A DNA stretch of 64,000 nt, from positions 56,645,271 to 56,709,270 of the forward strand of contig NC_134705.1 of the NCBI RefSeq assembly GCF_043290135.1, written 5' to 3'. Shown here in pieces: positions 45,765 to 55,155 of this stretch. The stretch's first letter is position 1; every line of letters starts with the position of its first letter. Made by a program: the position numbers and the translations under genes. The notes beneath the pieces are model-generated. The model searched no databases and was not told the origin of the DNA. It worked only from the letters and a program-made list of their open reading frames with translations. The stretch is from Rhipicephalus microplus (lineage: Eukaryota; Arthropoda; Arachnida; Ixodida; Ixodidae).

Positions 45765-47519
45765 CTATATCCGGCTCAAGTAATCGGCTCCCACGTTTTC
45801 GCTACCCTTAATATGCGTAATGGTGAACTGGTACTCTTGGAGTAGTAAACTCCATCGAAGTACTCGAGCGTTCAGCTGTTTCGCCCGTTGGATATAACTC
45901 AGAGGCTGGTGGTCTGTCTGGACACAAAAATGTACTCCATATAAGTACATGAAAAATTTCTGAATTCCCCATACCAACGCGAGACATTCGCGTTCGATGG
46001 TACTATAGGAAGCCTCCCGTGGAAGTAGCTTTCGGCTGGCATAAGCTGTGGGGTGGAGCTTGCCTTCGTGGGCCTGCATGAGCACGGCTCCGAGACTTGT
46101 GTCCGATGCGTCCGTTCGAAGTACGAATGGTTGGTGCAAATCTGGTAGCCGTAGTATCGGCTCCGTCGAGACATGTTGTTTGAGACTTTGAAAAGCCTCC
46201 TCGTGGGCTGCTGTCCATTTCACCGAGTTAGCTTCGCCCTTCCGAGTTAAATCTGTAAGGGGAGCGCTGACTTCTGCGTAATTCGGGATAAATTCTCCAT
46301 AGTACCCGGTCAGACCGAGGAAGGCGCGCACTTGTCGCTTGGTTGAAGGACGTGGTGCAGCTTCGATCTTGTCGAGTGTTTTCCCCAGTGGTTGCAATCT
46401 GCCCCTGCCAACTCGGTGTCCCAATAAGTCGATTTCTTCTACCCAAAGTTCACATTTACTGGGGCGCACTGTAAGCCCGGCCCTCTGTATGTGCTCAAAA
46501 AGCAGTCCCAGGGTCCTCAGGTGCTCTTCCCATGTCTCGGTGGCTACCAGTACATCATCGTAGTAATGGTCCACACCAGGTATACCTTCTGCAACCTTCC
46601 GCATCAACTTAGCAAATACAGCAGGCGCTGTCTTGATGCCGAATGGCATGACGCGGAACTGATATAGTCCCGATGTCGTCGAGAAGGCCGTCTTCGCTTT
46701 GGACTCTTCGGTCAGCGGGATCTGCCAATAGCCCTTCACGAAGTCGAGCTTCGAGAAATACTTCTTCTTTCCCACTGTAGCAAACACCGCCACAGTTCTT
46801 GTCATAGGTTCGGAGTCGGCCACCAGAACGTTGTTCAGGCGTCGAAAATCGATACACAGTCGATTTGTCCCGTCGGGTTTCTTTACCAAAATGACTGGCG
46901 AATTATAAGGGGACTCTGATTTCTCAATGATGCCGAGCTTCTCCATCTCCCGCACCTCTTTTTCTACACCTTCCCTCGTTGCAAAGGGATGAGGGTATTG
47001 TTTCACGTGGACGGGGTTACTCGTGGTGAGTTCGAGGTTGCAGTGGACCCAGTCAGTTTTGCCCGGGACATCCGAGAAAATACGAGCGTGTTCCCTGACA
47101 ATTTTTTGCAGCTGTCCGATCTGCTGAGCGTCCAGTTTGTCGGAGAGCTTCACGTATTCTTCCCCTTCTACTTTCGGCCAGTCAGGGGTTGGAATATTCT
47201 CGCCCTCGCCCGATTCCACAACACCAAATGTCACGTTGCACACCTTGGTGGAGGGGCTGTCCCTCTCCTCGTATCTTTTTAGTAAGTTGGCGTGGAAGAT
47301 TTTTCTGCCGCCAGCCGTGTCTACGACGTAGTCAGCTTCACCTTTCTTTTCCCGGACTTCAAAAGGGCCCTTCCATTGCAGCAGCAGCTTGTTCGTGTTG
47401 GTGGGAAGTAAAATCAGTACCTTGTCTCCGAGTTGCAGCTCCGCTCCTTTGCCTTTCGATTGTACAGCTTCGTGTACCGTGCTCCGGCTTTTTCCAACTC
47501 CTCGTGTGCCAGGCGGCAC
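45765..47519 (-). CDS. Pol of element 3, second part: GPY/F module, RT, RNase H
   Basis: An open frame of 584 codons. Residues about 28-84 (GDKVLILLP, LLLQWKGPFEV, NLLKRY) form the GPY/F module that normally ends a Ty3/gypsy integrase. RT follows: CIDFRRLNN (222-230), SKLDFVKGYWQIPL with catalytic Asp 259, MPFGIKTAPAVFAK, and the YYDD box at 319-322. RNase H has RTDASDTSLGAVL (Asp 470), [19 protein letters not shown] and GADYLSRI. The frame starts inside the integrase of the preceding ORF and is displaced by -1 against it. The true protein is probably part of a single polyprotein. All catalytic residues that I can check are present. Confidence 0.92.
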   Translation of the reverse strand: MPPGTRGVGKSRSTVHEAVQSKGKGAELQLGDKVLILLPTNTNKLLLQWKGPFEVREKKGEADYVVDTAGGRKIFHANLLKRYEERDSPSTKVCNVTFGVVESGEGENIPTPDWPKVEGEEYVKLSDKLDAQQIGQLQKIVREHARIFSDVPGKTDWVHCNLELTTSNPVHVKQYPHPFATREGVEKEVREMEKLGIIEKSESPYNSPVILVKKPDGTNRLCIDFRRLNNVLVADSEPMTRTVAVFATVGKKKYFSKLDFVKGYWQIPLTEESKAKTAFSTTSGLYQFRVMPFGIKTAPAVFAKLMRKVAEGIPGVDHYYDDVLVATETWEEHLRTLGLLFEHIQRAGLTVRPSKCELWVEEIDLLGHRVGRGRLQPLGKTLDKIEAAPRPSTKRQVRAFLGLTGYYGEFIPNYAEVSAPLTDLTRKGEANSVKWTAAHEEAFQSLKQHVSTEPILRLPDLHQPFVLRTDASDTSLGAVLMQAHEGKLHPTAYASRKLLPREASYSTIERECLALVWGIQKFFMYLYGVHFCVQTDHQPLSYIQRAKQLNARVLRWSLLLQEYQFTITHIKGSENVGADYLSRI

Positions 47520-50176
47520 GTTTCCTCCAAACGGTTCCGAAGGTCGAAGACATGCTGGTACGTCGTCTTAGCTTCTTCAGTCAAGTCGGCGTTCGTCCAC
47601 AGCTCCTTCAGTATCGCCAAGGGTCCCCTCACATGGCGGCCGTAGAGAAGCTCGAAGGGTGAAAACCCCATACTGGCCTGCGGAACCTCCTTATAGGCGA
47701 AGAGGAGAGGTGCCAGGTAGCGGTCCCAATCTCTCGGTTTTTCGGCGCACATGCGCTTTAACATTAATTTTAAGGTGCCGTTGAATTTTTCCACCAAGCC
47801 ATTCGCCATGGGGTGATATGGGGTGGTGTGGAGCTGGCGCACGGAAAGGAGCCGCACTACTTCCTTCATCAGGTCCGATGTGACGTTCGTGCCACGGTCG
47901 CTCAGTACCTCGCGGGGGACGCCAAATCGGGAGAACATCTCCACCAGGGCTTCGGCCACTCGCTCACTTTCGATACTCGGGAGCGCCACTGCGTCTCGAT
48001 ACCGGGTGGCATAATCCGTCAAAGTCAAAATGTATCGGTTCCCATGCTTTGAGGGCGGGTGAATTGGTCCCACTATATCGATCGCCACTCGCTTGAACGG
48101 GGTGTCGATTATGGGTGCCCTCTCCAGTGGAACATGTGGTACACGGCCCTTTGGTACGGTGCGCTGACAAATGTCACATGAGGCGACGAACCTTTTCACG
48201 TCAGCTGTGATGCCTGGCCAAAAGAACTCCTCCGAGATCCGGTCCTTCGTTTTCTGCGTGCCCAAGTGTCCTGCCATTATACCATCGTGTGCCGTTTTAA
48301 GCACAGCTTCTCGGTGGCAGCACGGAACGACTAATTGGCGTACAAGCCGTCCGTTGGCCTCTGTGTACTGTCGGTACAGCCGTCCCTGTTCTTGTTTGTA
48401 CTCGATGATTCCCTTCTCATTTCGGCATGTTTGCTTCCTGCCGATCCTCTCAAAACACTGTTTGAGTGTCGCATCTCCCCTCTGCTCGCAGCCATAGTTA
48501 TCTCCCGGCAATCCCGCCGTGGTCCCAGACGTACGAAGCTTGGCAAATTTTTCCGGCTGTGCATGTGCTTGGGAACGGGTTATAGCTGCTGCCACAGGCT
48601 CTTCTCTTAACTCCTTTGTCGCGACTGGTTTTTCAGTCTGCTTTCTGGGATCATTAGGAGGTCTTACGCCCTCGATGTTGCCCAGAATGAGGTCATACAG
48701 TGGATCTTGCAGACATAGTGCTGTCAGATTGCCAGTAAAGTAGGGGGTGTCAACCTCAATCCGTGCTTCGGGCAGCATCCTCGCTGTTCCGTCAACCAAG
48801 TAGACAAGTCTGCTTGTACCTGTCAGCTCGTCTTCCTTCACCAACTTCCTCCGCACGATTACTGTGTTGCACCCCGTATCCCGCAACACTGATATGTCTG
48901 TGCCTCGGAGGGTCCCTGTGGCCACTGGTAGGTTCTCGGCCAGATTTTTCGGTGGTGTCGCCCTTACGGCGTTGACGACGGGGACTTTTTCGCCATTCCT
49001 AAGCTCGACATACCCGTCGCATATGGGATCCTCACGCGTTTTCCTCGGTGCGTAGAGGCAGGACGCCTGGAGGGAGTTATTTGCTCCTGACCGGCAGTCG
49101 TTTGCCCTATGTCCTTTTTTCCCACACTTGAAGCAGACGATGGCTACATTAGCGGCAGGTCTGTTGCGACACAAGTGCGGTGGGTGATTCCCACGATTGC
49201 AAATATAGCACCGTGGTAGTGGTGAGTGGCTGTTGCCTCCTTTTTCGTAATTCCCCTTTTCGTCCGTTATGGTACCATCTTTCTTTGTTTTCGCTAGGCT
49301 TGCTCCACCCTGAGCTCTAAAAAACTGGTCTCCCAGCTCAAGCATGTCTTCCAGAGATTCCACCCTCCTTTCTTTCAAATATAATGCCAGGTTCGAACCA
49401 CATCCATGCAAAAACCTCTCTTTAATCAACAATGCTCGGAGGGACTCGAATTCTGTCTCAGTTTTGGACAGCTCAACCCATCTATCGAAGTAGTGTCTTA
49501 AGCGAGCCGCGTACTGTGTTGCTGTTTCACTCCCTACTGGCCTCTCCTTATTAAACTTGTCTCGGAACCCATCCGCCGTGAAGCGAAAGCGCTTCAGGAG
49601 GGCGGTTTTAACCTTGGTGTAGTCCGCTGCATCTGCAGATGGTAGCCTGCCATAAACACTTAGCGCCTCTCCTGTAAGACATGTCGAAAGCGCCGTCACC
49701 CATTGGCTTTCAGGCCACTTTTGCCCTCTGGCGATGCTCTCAAACCGGCGTATAAACGCATCTAAGTCGTCCCTTCCTTCGTCAAAGGTGACGAGCAGCC
49801 TACCTGCGTGTATTCTCAAACTCGGCTCCTCCCCGGCATCGCCGTGCTCACTGCTGGATCGGCTCACCCTACTACTCTCACTGAGGCGAATCTTTAATTG
49901 CAGTAACTGCACTTCCCGTTCTCCGGCTTCCCTTGCCGCTTCTCGTTCTTTCTCCCTTTCTTCGCGTTCTCTCTCTCTTTCTTTTTCCTTTTCCTCCCGG
50001 GCCCGTGCCCGCTCTTCTCTGGCTAACGTCTGCGCCTGTTCCTGCTGCTCCTTAACCCATTGTCTCAGTTCGGCGCCCTCGAGGCCTAACTGTTTACCTT
50101 GCGCGGTACACTTATCAAAATCTATACACTCTATACTGCAAACTGTCACTATAATGCCACTATAAAACCAGCGCAA
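47414..50176 (-). CDS. Gag-protease-integrase polyprotein of element 3
   Basis: An open frame of 920 codons. A highly charged Glu/Arg coiled coil spans about residues 35-100 and the gag core about 115-290. Two CCHC knuckles follow (CYICNRGNHPPHLC 323-336, CFKCGKKGHRANDC 348-361). The retropepsin site is LRDTGCNTVIV (Asp 433). The integrase comes next: zinc region AHDGIMAGHLG to CDIC (about 630-670), catalytic Asp 700 (AIDIVGP), Asp 760 (LSDRGTN) and Glu 796 (NGLVEKFNG), with 35 residues between the last two, as expected. No RT lies between protease and integrase. The frame ends at 47414, where a -1 shift leads into the second ORF. The first Met is used as start, but translation could begin downstream. 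Confidence 0.92.
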   Translation of the reverse strand: MRWFYSGIIVTVCSIECIDFDKCTAQGKQLGLEGAELRQWVKEQQEQAQTLAREERARAREEKEKEREREREEREKEREAAREAGEREVQLLQLKIRLSESSRVSRSSSEHGDAGEEPSLRIHAGRLLVTFDEGRDDLDAFIRRFESIARGQKWPESQWVTALSTCLTGEALSVYGRLPSADAADYTKVKTALLKRFRFTADGFRDKFNKERPVGSETATQYAARLRHYFDRWVELSKTETEFESLRALLIKERFLHGCGSNLALYLKERRVESLEDMLELGDQFFRAQGGASLAKTKKDGTITDEKGNYEKGGNSHSPLPRCYICNRGNHPPHLCRNRPAANVAIVCFKCGKKGHRANDCRSGANNSLQASCLYAPRKTREDPICDGYVELRNGEKVPVVNAVRATPPKNLAENLPVATGTLRGTDISVLRDTGCNTVIVRRKLVKEDELTGTSRLVYLVDGTARMLPEARIEVDTPYFTGNLTALCLQDPLYDLILGNIEGVRPPNDPRKQTEKPVATKELREEPVAAAITRSQAHAQPEKFAKLRTSGTTAGLPGDNYGCEQRGDATLKQCFERIGRKQTCRNEKGIIEYKQEQGRLYRQYTEANGRLVRQLVVPCCHREAVLKTAHDGIMAGHLGTQKTKDRISEEFFWPGITADVKRFVASCDICQRTVPKGRVPHVPLERAPIIDTPFKRVAIDIVGPIHPPSKHGNRYILTLTDYATRYRDAVALPSIESERVAEALVEMFSRFGVPREVLSDRGTNVTSDLMKEVVRLLSVRQLHTTPYHPMANGLVEKFNGTLKLMLKRMCAEKPRDWDRYLAPLLFAYKEVPQASMGFSPFELLYGRHVRGPLAILKELWTNADLTEEAKTTYQHVFDLRNRLEETCRLAHEELEKAGARYTKLYNRKAKERSCNSETRY

Positions 50177-50298
50177 TCTTATGCAGGCTGCAACCGCTTC
50201 AAATTTGCGGCTCTATCACCACGCTGTCCACACGGTTCTCGTTCACCCCTCACTGTCTTACTCTTGTACGGAACGTCCTGTCTCGCGGACGCCAGTTT

Positions 50299-51446
50299 TG
50301 TTACAAGCTGCCACTCAAGCGTCGCCAGCGCGAAGTCGGCGACGGGAATGACAGCAGGTTGGTTCGTTCCGTACGCAAGCAGAGAAAGTGAAGAGATCAG
50401 AGACGTGAGAAAACAAAACAACTTTACTCTAGTGATATTGCAGCACACGGGATCTAATACAACACTTCAATACAACTAACAAAATACATCGACACTTGAT
50501 ACAACTAAAGAAATATATAACAGAAACAATAAATCAGCTTACGAGAGAGAACTATTACAAACTACACAAACTAACAAGAATAGAACGACGGAGGAGAAAG
50601 TTTGAAGATATAAACAGGTGAAGGCATACGTGTGATGACCGGCAGCGTTGTGTCCCCGACGATCGGATGCGAGAAGTCGAAGAGAGTTCTGGCACGACTG
50701 CGATGTCGGCGGTGTTGCAACGCTGGTGGCTCCGGGAGGCTAGTGCTTGCAGGTGACTTCGAGCAGGTTGAGCTAACTCGAGGCGAAGTCCCGATGTCTA
50801 CGTTGCAGACGTTAATATCGCGTCACAACTAGACGAACGGCTAAGTTTAGGTGGCCAGCCGATACAGAGCCACACTAAAAACTTCTAGAAGAGATGCTTG
50901 TTGATCTGTTTCTACACCATCTTGGTCAGCGACTAGTCTGCCTAGCAGGGCAAAATCCTGCGCTTAAATCCCCCTCGCGTCTCCTCGCTCTCTTCCTTGG
51001 AGACAAGAGACCTCTACCTCTGTCCAATCATGCGCGTTTAATTGAGGGGAAACTCCGCCCCAAAAATATTTTGACCCCACCCCTTTTTAATTGGGAGAGG
51101 GCCCGCAACTAGCGAGAGTGACAACCTGTCGGGTTGTTGTCATACGGCTTGGCCACCAGAGCGTTTCCCACGCTTTTCCCCGTGGGAACGGTCAAACGTT
51201 TGGCTTTCAGCACGTGCGTCTCGTAGTCTAATCCTTGTTCGGGGTATACCGCGGCCTTCTACGACCTTGCAGACGTCGCCACAGTTACAAAAGGATTAAC
51301 CGTCGGCGGCGACGTTCTAAGGAGAGCACCCCATTTTGCACTTATCGGTTCCCTTTCATGTGCCGCCGTTTCTCACGGTCAGTCGGGGAGTACGGCGCCC
51401 GTTAATTGCCGTGACGCGGTGTCGCCGAAAATAGCCATCCGTGACA
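50299..51446 (-). repeat. LTR of element 3 (5' LTR in element orientation)
   Basis: 1148 bp, TG...CA. The right border is followed by the ATCAG target duplication and then by the continuation of the host pol gene. Confidence 0.9.
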
Positions 51447-51451
51447 ATCAG

Positions 51452-52716
51452 ACTTTCTTGATATCGCTTCTGAGCAACGCCGCGACCCGGATTTACTTCC
51501 CATCATAGAAAGCCTGAGTTCTGCTACTCCACCCACTTCTCTGAACTTGTATTTCCTTCATGAAGGAGTTCTCTACCGCCACAACCTGCGCCCTAATGGT
51601 CCTGACCGCCTTCTCGTCGTGCCTTCCCATTTGCGTGTAGATGTTCTCCGACAGCTTCACGATGAACCTGCCGCTGGTCACCTGGGAGTCACCCGCACTT
51701 ATGATCGCGTCCGGCGCCGTTTTTTCTGGCCACGCCTATATCGCTTTGTGCAAAAGTATGTCGCCAGCTGCGACCTTTGTCAACGTCGAAAACGACCAAC
51801 ATCGCTTTCAGCTGGCCTTATTAACCCTATTGAGATCCCTGCTGAACCATTCTACCGCGTAGGGCTCGACCTTCTCGGGCCATTTCCCACTTCTGCATCC
51901 GGGAACAAATGGGTTGCTGTGGCGACCGACTACGCGTCACGTTACGCGATCACCCGTGCTCTTCCAACCAGCTGCACTACCGATGTCGCCGACTTTCTGC
52001 TACATGACATCATATTGCATCACGGCGCTTCTCGACAGCTCGTTACTGACCAAGGCCGATACTTTTTATCTGGCGTCGTCCAGGATATCGTACGTTCCTG
52101 TTCCACGAACCACAAGTTCACAACGGCATACCATCCACAAACTAATGGACTTACAGAGTGCCTGAATCGCACTTTCACGGACATGTTGTCAATGTATGTT
52201 TCTCCAGACCACCGTGACTGGGACGCAACGTTACCCTACGTCACCTTCGCTTACAACTCCTCCAGACATGACACCGCAGGCTATTCCCCGTTCTACCTTC
52301 TTTACGGACGGGAACCTTCTCTGCCTCTTGATACACTCCTTCCCGCTGGTTCAAGCTCCCCTGTCACAAACGTCCGCGATGCCATAGAGCGAGCCGACGC
52401 AGCACGACAGATTGCCCGAGAACGACTCATGCTTTCTCAAGCCTCTCAGAAAGATCGACACGACCGTCACCACCGCGAAGTTTCGTATGCACCAGGTTCT
52501 CTAGTACTCTTGTGGAGCCCATGTCGTCACATCGGCCTCTCAGAAAAACTTTTATTTCGCTATGACGGACCATACAAAGTCCTTCGCAAGATCACCAACC
52601 TTACCTACGAGATACAGCGAGTCGTCGACGAAGCGCAGTCAATGCCACCACCATCCACTGTTGTGCACGTCGTCAGACTGAAGCCTTATGTGTCACCCAA
52701 CACTCCCTTTTCGTGA
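51452..52716 (+). CDS. Pol of element 2, second part: integrase (gene split by element 3)
   Basis: When one copy of ATCAG and element 3 are ignored, this frame continues the RNase H frame without loss. The first internal Met is at 51547. Numbering from it: zinc region H38, H45, C75, C78 (QLHDEPAAGHLG, CDLCQR), then DDE residues D108 (VGLDLLGPF), D168 (VTDQGRYF) and E204 (TNGLTECLNRT). A C-terminal basic region and APGSLVLLW...FRYDGPYKVL (a GPY-like module) end at a stop at 52714-52716. The integrase itself looks intact, but it is separated from the rest of pol by 7.3 kb. Confidence 0.9.
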
Positions 52717-52752
52717 CAAGCGCCGGGTCGGCGCTTTAACGCCGCGGGGTAG

Positions 52753-52919
52753 TGCCACAAGGCAGTGTAGGATTGGGGCATAAAGCGGTAGAGGGTCCCT
52801 GGCTGAAAGAAAAGACTACGAAGTGGTTAGAGACTGGTTCCAGCCCGCCAGTGCGCCAGGCATTGTCATCGCGTGTAAACGTTGTAAATATCTGTAAATA
52901 TACGTTTTCTTGTAAGATT
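52753..52919 (+). repeat. 3' LTR of Ty3/gypsy element 2
   Basis: A direct repeat of 40373-40540 with few differences (for example GTGTAAACG against GTGTAATCG). Confidence 0.85.
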
Positions 52920-53098
52920 TTTTCGAACAGTAGGCACATCAAGAATTCTATTGAAGTTCTATATATATGGGCACACTCAGCGCAATTTTGCCGACGCCGT
53001 TACGTCCCGGATATGTATGTGTAATTATAATATAGAAAAATGCAACAAGAAAAACAGGCAGATCCCGCGTAGAGTGGGAATCGATGATTTGATTGATA

Positions 53099-53328
53099 TG
53101 TGGGGTTTAACGTCCCAAAACCACCATATGATTATCAGAGACGCCGTAGTGGAGGGCTCCAGAAATTTCCACCACCTGGGGTTCTTTAACGTGCACCCAA
53201 ATCTGAGTACACGGACCTACAACATTTCCGCCTCCATCGGAAATGCAGCCGCCGCAGCCGGGATATGAACCCGCGACGTGCGGGTCAGGAGCCGAGTACC
53301 TTAGCCCCTAGACCACCGCGGCGGGGTA
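53099..53328 (-). mobile_element. Ruka-like SINE, full length
   Basis: Minus-strand copy with its head at the right (CCCCTAGACCACCGCGGCGG on plus) and its tail at the left. A 12-bp target duplication GGAATCGATGAT lies at 53087-53098 and 53329-53340. Confidence 0.9.
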
Positions 53329-53437
53329 GGAATCGATGATATGCCAAGCACAAATGAGGAAGGTTAAATGTCACTTTAAAAAATCAGCACAACGTTACGA
53401 GGTGGAGGTAAATGAGGCCGTACAAGACTTATGTGCC

Positions 53438-53674
53438 CACCCTGCCGCGGTGGTCTAGTGGCTAAGGTACTCAGCTGCTGACCCGCATGGCGCGGGTTCG
53501 AATCCCGGCTGCGGCGGCTGCATTTCCGATGGAGGCGGAAATGTTGTAGGCCCGTGTGCTCAGATTTCGGTGCACATTAAAGAACCCCAGCTGGTCTAAA
53601 TTTCCGGGGACCTCCACTACGGCGTCTCTCATAATCATATAGTGGTTTTGGGACGTTAAACCCCACATATCAAT
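53438..53674 (+). mobile_element. Ruka-like SINE, full length
   Basis: A tRNA-like head with an intact B box (GGTTCGAATCCCGG), full body and ATCAAT tail. A 15-bp target duplication CAAGACTTATGTGCC is seen at 53423-53437 and 53675-53689. Confidence 0.9.
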
Positions 53675-53689
53675 CAAGACTTATGTGCC

Positions 53690-55020
53690 TTGATTATCAT
53701 CTTTGGATGTGTCGTTTACCTCCCTCATCTATTCACGTCACATGATACCAAATTTATTATATGTGGATCTTGCGAAACGACCACAAGCATGCGTGATATT
53801 TGACATGTTTTTACATGATAGCGTGTCAGGATTGTCATGTTTGAACGAGTCATATATTTCAACCATCATTGACGTCACGTAACACCAAATTTGGTATATG
53901 TAGAGCTATCAAAATGGCTCTGAGTGCATCATGAAGGGCCCAGTATACTCCAATGCAGCGTTGGCGCGCGCACATGCTGGGCACCGCGACACTACGTTAG
54001 CAAAACACAAGCACTCTGTAATCTGACGCCAGGCGCGACCAGCGTCCGTCGGCGCAGCCCGACAGCAATCAATGCGAAATGCGTCATGCGTCATTTCGCG
54101 CCTATGCGTTAGACAGACAACACTGCGTCTCTCTCTTTTCGTGACGGAGGGACGCCGGACGTGCTGAAACGCGCATGCGTCAAAGAAACATAGCATGGCG
54201 CTCGCCTGCGAGTATATGGCAAGACCAGTGCCTGGCTTGGCAGCACCGGCATAACGCGACAAAATGAACGCCGCCGAGCGCACGCATCTTGTCATGTCGA
54301 ATGATATGGGCGCCTTGACTGTGCCATGTAGTCATGTTCTCACATAACACGTATCTTATGATTATCATGTTTGCACCACTCTTATAACTTCGTCACCCAT
54401 TGACGTCACGTATTACGAAATTTGGCATGTGTGAAGCTAGCGAAACGGCCGTGAGTGCATTATGACTGTGGCACGTAGTCAAGTTCTTACATGACACGCA
54501 TGTCGTGATTGTCATGTTTGGACGTGTCATATACCTATGTCGTCAATTTTCAGCGCGTAATACCGAGTATGGTACATGTGAAGCTAGTGTAACGGCCGCG
54601 AGCCCATCACGAGCGTAGCATGTAGTCATGTTGTTACATGAGACGCATCTCATGATTGTCCCGTTTACACCAGTATCATACTTTCGTCATGCATTCACGT
54701 CCCGTAATGCCAAATTTGGTGTAAGGGAAGCAAGCGAAATGGCCGCCTGCGCATCATGAGCGTAGCTTGTAGTCATGTTGTTACAAGGCACGCATCTCAT
54801 GTTTATTATGTTTGCACCGGTATCATAACTTCGTCATTCATTCACGTCCCGCAATACCAAGTTTGGTAAAAGTGAAACTAGCGAAACAGCTGCCACCGCA
54901 TCATGAGCATGGCATTTAGTCATATTGTTATTTGACACGTGTCACAATTTTGATATTAGGAGCCGGCGCCTGTGTTAGCCATGCAATCATGCCATACGAT
55001 ACCAGTTCTGCAACATGCCA
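53690..55020. repeat. 147-bp tandem repeat array with an insert
   Basis: The motif CATGTAGTCATGTT recurs at 54325, 54472, 54619, 54766 and 54913, an exact spacing of 147 bp. Units share CGTCACGTAATACCAAATTTGG and AGCTAGCGAAACGGCCG variants. Two more units precede (CACCAAATTTGGTATATG near 53884 and a variant near 53740). A GC-rich foreign segment of about 380 bp (53936-54316) interrupts the array. The units are diverged. Confidence 0.8.
53936..54316. repeat. GC-rich insert within the 147-bp array
   Basis: The array reads GAGTGCATCATGA up to 53935 and resumes with GACTGTGCCATGTAGTC at about 54317. The segment between has no array motifs and contains AACGCGCATGCGTC and GGCGCGCGCACATGC. Its origin is unknown; it is probably another mobile or repeated sequence. 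Confidence 0.55.
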
Positions 55021-55155
55021 TGTAAATAAAACCACCGCTAGACTAGCTGCAGGACCATAAAATGTATATCATGGCAATCATGACATAGGTGTCATAATTT
55101 TTATGCTATGACTAGTCAGATGTGTTCTTCGTAGTGATGTTACGTCATACGAAGT

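Larger units (their letters stand above)
44124..51446 (-). mobile_element. Ty3/gypsy-type LTR retrotransposon 3 with integrase before RT (Gmr1-like)
   Basis: Two 1148-bp LTRs (44124-45271 and 50299-51446) in direct repeat are almost identical and have TG...CA ends. ATCAG is duplicated on both sides (44119-44123, 51447-51451). The coding strand is minus. After the 5' LTR comes a likely primer-binding site TGGCGTCCGCGAGACAGG (minus strand, about 50294-50277). Before the 3' LTR is a clear polypurine tract AAAGTGGGGGGCAA (45285-45272). Two long frames encode Gag-PR-INT and then RT-RNase H. The element is 7.3 kb and only one frameshift was found, so it is young. Confidence 0.93.
40373..52919 (+). 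mobile_element. Ty3/gypsy LTR retrotransposon 2, young, with a nested LTR element
   Basis: LTRs of about 167 bp (40373-40540 and 52753-52919) begin TGCCACAAGGCAG and differ at only a few positions. A likely primer-binding site TGGTGGAGGTGCGGGG follows the 5' LTR and resembles the complement of a tRNA-Ala 3' end. A purine-rich GCCGCGGGGTAG precedes the 3' LTR. Without the nested element the unit is about 5.2 kb, the same size as element 1. Gag and pol are nearly intact, with one stop in the RT region and the interruption by the nested element. No convincing target duplication was found at the outer ends. Confidence 0.9.

Noticed and set aside
45765..50176. Interpretation as two separate elements, one Gag-INT and one RT-RNase H
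   Set aside because: A single pair of LTRs, one target duplication, a matching primer-binding site and polypurine tract, and an integrase module shared across the frame change all indicate one element.
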